Shown: in pieces, positions 8,208 to 13,798 of the stretch
How the letters are laid out: each line of letters begins with the position of its first letter
Position numbering within the stretch: position 1 is the first letter of the stretch
NCBI GenBank assembly: GCA_016987375.1
Contig: PJRA01000011.1
Span: 1,409,928-1,423,725, forward strand
Length of the DNA: 13,798 bases
Direction of reading: 5' to 3'
DNA from: Brachionus koreanus
Lineage: Eukaryota > Rotifera > Eurotatoria > Ploima > Brachionidae
The notes under the pieces: generated by a model
What the model saw: only the letters and a program-made list of their open reading frames with translations
What the model was told of the DNA's origin: nothing
Databases searched by the model: none
Made by a program: the position numbers and the translations under genes

Positions 8208-9210
8208 TTTCTACAGCCTTTTTTACTGAATTCAGACTTAAACTATATGATATTAGTAAATGTGTTTTGAAAAATTAGGGAAAAAACGCTGCAGTTTAGC
8301 TAATGAGAGTATACAAAAAATTGCAACGAAAGCTCGACTATAGTTCAATATATGTAGGAAAAATAATGCTTGCAAGAATGCAATTATTTTAAAAGGCACA
8401 TGAATTTGTCTTTTTTAAATTTGAATAGAAAATTTAAACTAATTTTAAATTTTCGCTTTTTAGAGACTCTAAAATCTTTTTGAATATTTATTGCGATACA
8501 AAAATGTTATTTATTTTTAAAAAAAATAGCAAATTATATTCATTGTTATCATTTTCATGGAAAGAACTAGTCTGTTAATTAGATTTAAATATGATCGCAT
8601 ATATCACACTTTCTTCTCTATTTATTATTTAAATTATTCTTATTAAAAAATGACTAAATATGATAAATTAGACTATTAGATTAAAAAATTAAATTTTAAT
8701 ATTGTAAATTGGTCAAAAAAAATGTGTGTTATTTAAGATTATTTAATGCTTAATTTAATTAATAAATATTTAATTCTAACAAAATAAGCAGATGAAATGT
8801 TCAGATAACTTTATTTTTCATCTAATGGTTTAATAAAAAGAAGTTGAACACAAAACTAGTAAAGTAATTCAAATTATCAAATAATGATCTTCATTTCGTC
8901 TTTTTGTTTCTTAATATAATCAGTTTATAAAGCAAAAAAACTTTTTTAGACAATGTATTATTATTTTTTATGCATAATCATTTTTCATTTTTTTAAAAAA
9001 TATATTTCATTTTTTACTTCAATTTTCCATTTTATTTTACAGAAAAATTAAACTTAATTGAAGAAAAATAAGATAAAATTGTGAGATTATTTACAAAATT
9101 TTTTTTAAAGTAATCACTTCAGAGTCAAATCGCTTGACTTGATAAAAATTTCAAATTTAGTTACGAAGACAATTAAATATTTTTTTTTTTGATAATTAAT
9201 TAAAATTTTT
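8208..9210. other. AT-rich stretch upstream of RPS18
   Basis: The first 250 bases beyond the RPS18 start should hold its promoter and leader. I see a GC-richer island at 8280-8400 but no TATA box or pyrimidine-tract start that I can place confidently. No coding region is supportable in the rest. Confidence 0.45.
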
Positions 9211-9213
9211 TTA

Positions 9214-9441
9214 GAATTTTCTGGTGTTAAATTTTATTTTTGAAAAAAAGTTATCAAACATTTTGGGCCGTGTTATCACAAAAAGTCGTTTTTGTACCTT
9301 GGAGTTTTCTTTGCTAGAGGTATTCAAACTGATTAAGTCATCGTGCATATAACTTGGATATCTTAATGGAGTTGTGGTTGTAGACATAATGGTTGATACA
9401 AGTTGAATAATTTGTGAAAAAGTTGGTGAATCAAAGCAATT
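9214..9441 (-). CDS. unassigned coding-like frame with possible first exon
   Basis: I do not recognise this. A minus-strand frame is open for 76 codons between stops. An ATG at 9387-9385 starts [17 protein letters not shown], and the sequence continues to SSKENSK. There AAG is followed by gtacaa (from 9297), a usable donor, giving a 30-codon exon (9387-9298). If not spliced, the frame continues to a TAA at 9213-9211, for 58 codons from the ATG. Codons and composition look protein-like, and the frame upstream of the ATG is also open ([14 protein letters not shown]), so the ATG may be internal. I found no downstream exon before RPS18, which is on the same strand. It may be a first exon with distant partners, a decayed gene, or a transposon piece. 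Confidence 0.27.
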
Positions 9442-10367
9442 CTATTTAGGGCTGTAATATCTAACACAACAACAAAATTAGCATTTTCTATTTATCTTTA
9501 GATTTTGACTAGTATATTTGAAGTCAAGAGAAATTTCACTATAAGATCTTAACACATAAAAGTTAAATTTTTCTAAGAGAAAATTCTATTTTGAATTCAA
9601 TATACTAAAGATTTTTAAAGCTTGGTTATTCTTTACTAATTTTTCTAAAACCCTTTTATTCAAAATTGAATTGAAGTCAAATTGCTGAATTTATCGACTC
9701 TATTTATAAGAACTTATCTAAAAGATTATCGACTAAATTATTAATAAATTCTTTATTTGTTTAGGTGTTGGATAATAGCAAATCCTACTCAATTCATAGC
9801 TTCGATATCCTGATATTTTGTTAGATAGGTCTTTTAAAAGAATGACCCTTGATTTTTGAAAATTTATGAGTCCGATTTTTTTACAAATGGAAAATATTTT
9901 CCAAACTCTTGATATTTTCTACAATTAAATTGGGTGGTCAGCAATTTTTAAAATTTCCGAAACAAAACATCTTAGAAAAAAGTAATTTAATTTTCAAAAA
10001 AGGCAGAAAACTTCAAACAAAAATGAGAAGTTAAAAATCTAAAAAATATCTAAAAAAGATTCAAATATAAAAAAGTTGGGCTAAAAAGAAAAACATATTT
10101 TAGAAAAATTTTGAAAATTGAATTGAAGCTGATTCCTTTATTCAATTCAATTTTCGTAATTGTCTGCCACTTTGAACATTTGCAAGAATCAAAAATTTTA
10201 AACTTTTTTAAAATTTATATGAAATATAAATTGATTATTTCAATTGAAAGATCATCTTTGTGCCTTTTTGAAATTAAATTTAAATTGAGTTAAATTTTTT
10301 AATTAATTACTAAAATATATAGATTATACTAAGATTATACTAAAATCAGTATAGTATAGTAAAGTCG
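9442..10367. other. AT-rich stretch, no gene supported
   Basis: Nothing here is identifiable. A strong acceptor-like ctttatttgtttag ends near 9765 and is followed by 19 protein-like codons before a stop, with no matching donor or upstream exon. A 14-bp perfect palindrome (ggaaaatattttcc) lies at 9889-9902. The 60-codon frame at 10111-10293 starts at TTG and looks like chance. Confidence 0.45.
10321..10342. repeat. 11-bp tandem duplication
   Basis: agattatacta occurs twice in a row. It lies just outside element B and is followed by another agtatagtat-type repeat. It is probably replication slippage. Confidence 0.7.
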
Positions 10368-10596
10368 TTAACACTAGAATCACCAAGCATTTTTTAAGGT
10401 TTTTTTAATTCATAGATATTTTATAAAAAAAACTAAAATAGTTTTATAAAGTAATATCATTTTTAAAAGAACATTTTAAAATCTACATAATTCAAAAAAG
10501 ATATATTTATTTAAAAAATCCATTCAAAAGATATGAGGATTTAAAAATTTATCAAACGATTCATCAAAATGATTCGTTTGATGCTTCTAGTGTTAA
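10368..10596. mobile_element. 229-bp TTAA-bounded MITE-like element (element B)
   Basis: The left end TTAACACTAGAA (10368-10379) is matched perfectly by TTCTAGTGTTAA at 10585-10596. Reading inward, 18 of 22 terminal positions agree. TTAA is present at both borders, and CACTAGAA after TTAA closely resembles the termini known for piggyBac-type elements. There is no coding capacity. A subterminal hairpin lies beside the right end. The right border abuts a LINE reverse transcriptase remnant, suggesting insertion into it. The ends match elements A and C in layout and in a shared GCTT(Y)TARTGTTAA-like right terminus, so the three look like one family at different ages. B has the best-preserved ends and may be the youngest. 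Confidence 0.7.
10551..10582. repeat. subterminal hairpin of element B
   Basis: atcaaacgattcat and atgattcgtttgat pair at 13 of 14 positions around a 4-nt loop. It sits two bases inside the 12-bp right terminus. Subterminal repeats are common transposase-binding sites, which would fit, but this is inferred. Confidence 0.6.
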
Positions 10597-10739
10597 AAAG
10601 CCTTTAGAATTTTTTTTATCTTTCGATATGGGCACCATACTGGTATAGTATATTCTAAATGGAGCCTTACAAGACTTGTATAAAGTAATCTAATGACCAT
10701 CTATGTCCGAAATTTAATAGCATGAAGAATTTGACAACG
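10597..10739 (-). pseudogene. LINE reverse transcriptase remnant (C-terminal RT block)
   Basis: The minus-strand translation contains LLYTSLVRLHLEYTIPVWCP followed by YRKIKKILKAF. This matches the LLY(K/T)(S/A)LVRPHLEYA..VW.P block near the end of the reverse transcriptase of Jockey/CR1-type non-LTR retrotransposons. An in-frame TAG lies 13 codons into the fragment (before MVIRLLYTS). Beyond KAF the frame enters element B at its TTAA, so the fragment is truncated there. On the far side of element B the bases that would follow TTTTAA are cga. This would continue as a stop-for-Gln then Arg, compatible with the V-Q-R that normally comes next, though the rest is too decayed to follow. The copy is dead and old. 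Confidence 0.78.
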
Positions 10740-11142
10740 TATTCTAATTTAATAATTAACTAAAGTAATGCAAAAGTTAACTCAATAGTAATATCTCCTA
10801 ATATACTTCAACAGCTAAATTGCTTTTATCGTGAAATAATAAAATTAATATTCAACAAATATGATAAGATAACCGTATTCTATTCGTATGATTTAATTGT
10901 TAAGTTTGAATAAATAAAATAAAAAAAAAAATTTTTGAATATTGTTACCATGCCACAATCATGTTATTCAAATCAAAACAAATAGTAATCAAATTTAAAA
11001 AAAAGTTATTTTATTTTTCAAAAAAAGATAATCTAGAATTAGATATACTTTATCTAGTGAATTAGTAACAATTTATTGTCTTAAAGAATATAAAAATGAA
11101 GTTTCTACATTAAAAGAAATAATTTTAAGAACATTGCCAAAA
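10740..11142. other. leader and promoter region of the WD40 gene
   Basis: No coding region is seen. The 300 bases before the WD40 start presumably carry its promoter and 5' UTR. I see no distinctive TATA element among the many AT runs. The in-frame stop nearest upstream of the start is at 11029-11031, so a longer N-terminus from an upstream ATG in the same frame is not available without splicing. Confidence 0.45.
11096..11113 (+). promoter_or_regulatory. short upstream ORF in the WD40 leader
   Basis: An ATG at 11096 begins MKFLH and stops at TAA 11111-11113, 29 bases before the main start and in a different frame. If it is in the transcript it could lower initiation at the main ATG. The transcription start is unknown. 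Confidence 0.35.
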
Positions 11143-12861
11143 ATGAAAAAAGAATTTTGTGACTCGTGCAAACAAGGAAGTTTGACATTTGTGCTTGATT
11201 GTGGTTTTAGAGTTTGTGAACAGCACTTTGAAAATGTAAATAATGGTCCCAAAGTATACTCGTGTGAATTTTGCAAAAAAACGCACAAATATGATGACTG
11301 TGAGAAATCAATTGCCAATAAAATAGCTTTGACTGAATTCAAGCTAGAAAAGACAATCGGTGAGGTAGAAAATAGAATTAATGTTTTTAACAAAATCAAG
11401 CAACAAAAAGATTATTTTAGAGGAAAATATTATTTAGATGTGCGTAAAAAAGTAGAAACAAAAAAGGAAGAATTATTAAATAATTTCGAATTGGAACTAA
11501 ACAAATATTTTAAAAGAGTTATTGATAATCTAAATAGCATAAATTCTTATAATGAAGAGAAAATAAAGAAAAATACTACATTTAATCAACTAGATGATAT
11601 TAAAGCTAATTGTGATGGAATAATGGATGAAAAGGAAAGTGTAAACTTGAGCGAAAAATTGGATTATTTAGAAAGATCAAACCAATTTGTCAATCAATAT
11701 TTATCAGACCTTGAAAGTTTGAAAAAAGAGCTCGATATTATGAAGTCTCTTGAATTTATTGAAAACAAACAGCTAAAAAATTTTGAATTCAAACAATGCT
11801 TTGGAAAATTTAAGCTTGGCAACGAATATTTTAGTGAAACAGGTGAAAGTGACTTATTTAAAAAAGTTATCAACAAAGAAAATATTAAAAAAAATAAAAA
11901 TGTCCTTCAACTAAATAAAGAAACACTGAAGGATTTAAAATTAAATCAAATATTAGATGGTCATAGTGGTAAAATAACGGTTTTGGGTGACCTTTCTAAT
12001 GGAGATTTAGTGACTGGTTCGGCAGACGGCTTAGTTAAAATTTGGAATTTGAATGATGGAAGCTTAAAGAAAGTTTTACCTGGCGAAGGCACTAAAATTA
12101 AGTGTTTCAAGATACTGCCTAATGATACAATAGCAGTGTGCAGTGATTTGAAAAGAAGCTATTCATCGCTTGGTCATTTAAATTGTGAAATGAGATATTC
12201 TAAAATCAGAATTTTCGATCCAATAACTGGCTCAATTGAAAAAACAATTCAGTCGCCATCTACCATTTCTTCGATTGAATCTTTAAATAATGATTACTTG
12301 ATAACAGGGCATGATGATGGATCTATATATTTTTGTAACAAACAGACTGGTGAATACTGGCCTAAAATGTCTAAAACACTACATTACTCAACAGTTTATT
12401 CCCTAATTATGCTTAATAAGGATAATTTAATTAGTACATCTGCAGACTATACAATTAAGATTTGGGATTTGAATGATAAAAAATTAATTCGAAATTTCAC
12501 TGAATGTAACGGTTTGAATGAGTGTCTGAAAAGATTGAATGATAACCAATTTTTGACTGGCTCACAAAATGGTTCGATTAAATTATGGGATATCAGAGAG
12601 TCGAATATTATTAAGACGTTTGAAAGTTCTAGAAGAGAAGTCAAAGACTTGAAAATTCTTGATGATGATAAATTTTTGAGCTGTTCAGATGATGGCTTAG
12701 TGGTTTTGTGGTCAATTAAAGAAGGAAAAATTTTTGAAAAGAAAATTGAAAACAATTTAAGCACTTTAAAATCATTTAATAATGTTTATTTTGATAACAA
12801 AAACCAAATTATTACAACTTATAATGATAAAATTTTCATCTTTTCATTAAATAAAGATTAA
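11143..12861 (+). CDS. intronless protein: Cys-rich N-terminus, coiled coil, 7 WD40 blades
   Basis: No specific orthologue is recognised. The protein is 572 residues. Residues 6-48 carry a possible zinc-binding set (C6, C9, C20, C25, H28, C41, C44, H48), with C-x2-C pairs at both ends, a RING or B-box-like spacing that matches neither consensus exactly. Residues about 60-250 are Lys/Glu-rich and helical, likely coiled coil. From about 271 come seven WD40-like repeats, with blade ends VKIWNLNDG, SKIRIFDP, YFCNKQTG, IKIWDLND, IKLWDIRES, VVLWSIKEG and IFIFSLNKD, and GH-type starts such as LDGHSGKI. They suggest one complete propeller. The layout suggests a cytosolic scaffold or possibly a substrate-binding ubiquitin ligase, which is inference. 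The start is the ATG at 11143; the frame extends three codons further only through a TTG. There are no introns in 1.7 kb, unlike NDUFAF5, and LINE fragments lie on both sides, so a retrocopy origin is possible. The frame is intact. There is no signal peptide or membrane segment. Confidence 0.9.
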   Translation: MKKEFCDSCKQGSLTFVLDCGFRVCEQHFENVNNGPKVYSCEFCKKTHKYDDCEKSIANKIALTEFKLEKTIGEVENRINVFNKIKQQKDYFRGKYYLDVRKKVETKKEELLNNFELELNKYFKRVIDNLNSINSYNEEKIKKNTTFNQLDDIKANCDGIMDEKESVNLSEKLDYLERSNQFVNQYLSDLESLKKELDIMKSLEFIENKQLKNFEFKQCFGKFKLGNEYFSETGESDLFKKVINKENIKKNKNVLQLNKETLKDLKLNQILDGHSGKITVLGDLSNGDLVTGSADGLVKIWNLNDGSLKKVLPGEGTKIKCFKILPNDTIAVCSDLKRSYSSLGHLNCEMRYSKIRIFDPITGSIEKTIQSPSTISSIESLNNDYLITGHDDGSIYFCNKQTGEYWPKMSKTLHYSTVYSLIMLNKDNLISTSADYTIKIWDLNDKKLIRNFTECNGLNECLKRLNDNQFLTGSQNGSIKLWDIRESNIIKTFESSRREVKDLKILDDDKFLSCSDDGLVVLWSIKEGKIFEKKIENNLSTLKSFNNVYFDNKNQIITTYNDKIFIFSLNKD

Positions 12862-12866
12862 ATAAA
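12861..12866 (+). terminator. AATAAA overlapping the WD40 stop codon
   Basis: The last base of the stop codon TAA is the first base of an AATAAA. Another copy at 12933-12938 would give a 3' UTR of roughly 90 bases and is the safer choice. Both are seen; use is unknown. Confidence 0.4.
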
Positions 12867-12938
12867 GTTTTCAAGAATAAATTAGATTTAGAAGAATAGA
12901 ATTTTGAAAACAATTTTAGTTTTAAAAGTTAAAATAAA

Positions 12939-13416
12939 AGAAAGAACAATAGTATTTTTGTTATTATTTTACATCTTAAATTTTCCGTATTTTATTTCCA
13001 GTTTCAAATTTCGGCAAGTTTTTAAAAGTTGTCTAAAAAGCGAAATTTCTGTCATTTAGTCACCGATTTTGCGAAAAAACTATTTGAAAATATTAAAAAA
13101 TAGTTGCGGAATTCAATAATTAAAAAATGTAAAAAGTGCAAAACATCTCCATTTTCCACGTTTTATGCATGTCCAAAAAAAAATAAAGAAGAAAAAATTT
13201 GAAATCACACACAATATTCAATAAATAAAACTGGGAATAATTTAAAAAGGTCTCATAATTGTTTTGGACTCAATAATTAATTAATTATGGGATATATAAT
13301 AACTACTTTGGACTCATTTATTAATTATTTTTGGCCTCTAAAATTACTAAATAAGAATTACGAAATTACTTAAACGATAAAAATTTTTATTTTAATATTT
13401 ATTTATTTTTAAATGA
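12939..13416. other. AT-rich spacer between the WD40 gene and the LINE fragment
   Basis: No coding region is seen. It contains a degenerate direct repeat (listed separately) and several poly-A/T runs. The reverse transcriptase homology does not extend into it. Confidence 0.5.
13263..13316. repeat. direct repeat TTTGGACTCA, 44-bp period
   Basis: tttggactca occurs at 13263-13272 and 13307-13316, each followed by an attaatta-like run. A weaker third copy (tttggcctc) is at 13330-13338. It may be a decayed minisatellite or the tail of an older insertion. Confidence 0.5.
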
Positions 13417-13798
13417 AAATTTTTCCCCTTAAGAACTCCAGTAAATTGCATAGTAAATCCAAATTTGGTCTTTAGTCCAACTGCAATAAAAAAGAGACTT
13501 GATGAGCTGGACAGAAACAAATCAATAGGCACTGATGCCATACATCCATATGTACTTAAAGAGTGCAGTGATGTATTATGTGAACCGCTGTCTTTTCTGT
13601 TCAAGTTATCTTTCGAATCTAGTGTGATACCAGCATGTTGGAAAAGAGCTAATGTTACTCCAGTATACAAGAAGAAAGGTGGTAAAACAAATCCTGAAAA
13701 CTATCGTCCAATATCGCTTTTATCAATACTAATAAAAATAATGGAGAAGCTAATTAGAGATGAAATGGTAATGCATTTATCTGAACACAAATTACTTT
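13417..13798 (+). mobile_element. 5'-truncated LINE, reverse transcriptase domain (runs off window)
   Basis: An open frame follows a TGA at 13414-13416 and continues 127 codons to the window end. It encodes the first blocks of a non-LTR retrotransposon reverse transcriptase: SPTAIKKRLDELDRNKSIGT then DAIHPYVLKE, SVIPACWKRANVTPVYKKKG, NPENYRPISLLS and KIMEKLIRDEM. These are the fingers and early palm motifs of Jockey/CR1-like ORF2 proteins. The K-S-x-G-x-D motif (here KSIGTDAI) and NYRPISL are diagnostic. The endonuclease that should precede the domain is missing and the upstream DNA is plain AT-rich sequence, so the copy is 5'-truncated, as LINE insertions often are. No frameshift or stop occurs within the visible part, which argues for a fairly recent insertion. 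The catalytic FADD-type motif would lie beyond the window. There is no plausible start codon at the left edge. Confidence 0.9.

Noticed and set aside
9752..9826. Acceptor-like ttgtttag followed by 19 protein-like codons
   Set aside because: There is no donor, upstream exon or family match. A single splice-like site is weak evidence in this composition.
10111..10293. 60-codon plus-strand frame
   Set aside because: It opens at TTG, shows no recognisable motif, and there is no neighbouring exon. It is probably chance.
11073..12764. Minus-strand frames at 11073-11399, 11694-11876 and 12447-12764
   Set aside because: All are antisense to the intact WD40 reading frame, and their Ser/Leu/Phe-rich composition is typical of reversed Lys/Glu-rich coding sequence.
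13392..13670. 92-codon minus-strand frame at the right end
   Set aside because: It is antisense to the LINE reverse transcriptase, which has clear RT motifs on the plus strand.
1..13798. CRISPR array, bacterial defence island or operon
   Set aside because: There are no regularly spaced repeats, and the genes are eukaryotic with introns.

Overview
This is a nuclear, strongly AT-rich animal sequence. The evidence is three recognisable eukaryotic genes, spliceosomal GT-AG introns of only 45-56 bp in one gene and 151 bp in another, AATAAA signals at gene ends, and non-LTR retrotransposon and piggyBac-like transposon debris. The base composition, tiny introns, compact genes and an intronless cysteine-rich/coiled-coil/WD40 protein suggest a small-genome invertebrate. 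A monogonont rotifer of the Brachionus type is my best guess, from general impression only and not from any search.

Layout. Bases 1-3500 (AT-rich, gene-poor): a possible terminal exon of an unidentified minus-strand gene (38-280), several perfect hairpins, and a 195-bp TTAA-bounded element (2382-2576). Bases 3500-5040: a six-exon plus-strand gene for NDUFAF5, the mitochondrial complex I assembly arginine hydroxylase, reconstructed here exon by exon as 330 codons. Bases 5200-6020: a decayed transposon zone. It holds a second TTAA-type element carrying an interrupted coding-like frame, then a clear C-terminal piece of a piggyBac transposase with an in-frame stop. Bases 6020-7520: AT-rich with no supportable gene. 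Bases 7589-8207, minus strand: RPS18 (40S protein uS13). Its start codon lies alone on the first coding exon, and its intron holds a perfect 17-bp hairpin. Bases 8210-10370: AT-rich, with one coding-like minus-strand frame (9214-9441). Bases 10368-10740: a 229-bp TTAA-bounded element abutting, and probably inserted into, an old LINE reverse transcriptase remnant. Bases 11143-12861: the intronless plus-strand WD40 gene. Bases 13417-13798: the 5'-truncated start of another LINE reverse transcriptase, which runs off the window.

The three genes have no evident shared pathway: mitochondrial assembly, translation, and an unknown scaffold or ligase-like protein. The unifying story is the mobile DNA. 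At least two short elements start and end with TTAA and share CACT..AA-type inverted termini. They sit in the same window as a piggyBac transposase fossil, a transposase family known to target TTAA. I see no CRISPR, operonic defence locus, rRNA or tRNA gene. I did not find a convincing previously undescribed system; the TTAA element family and the intronic RPS18 hairpin are the best leads.
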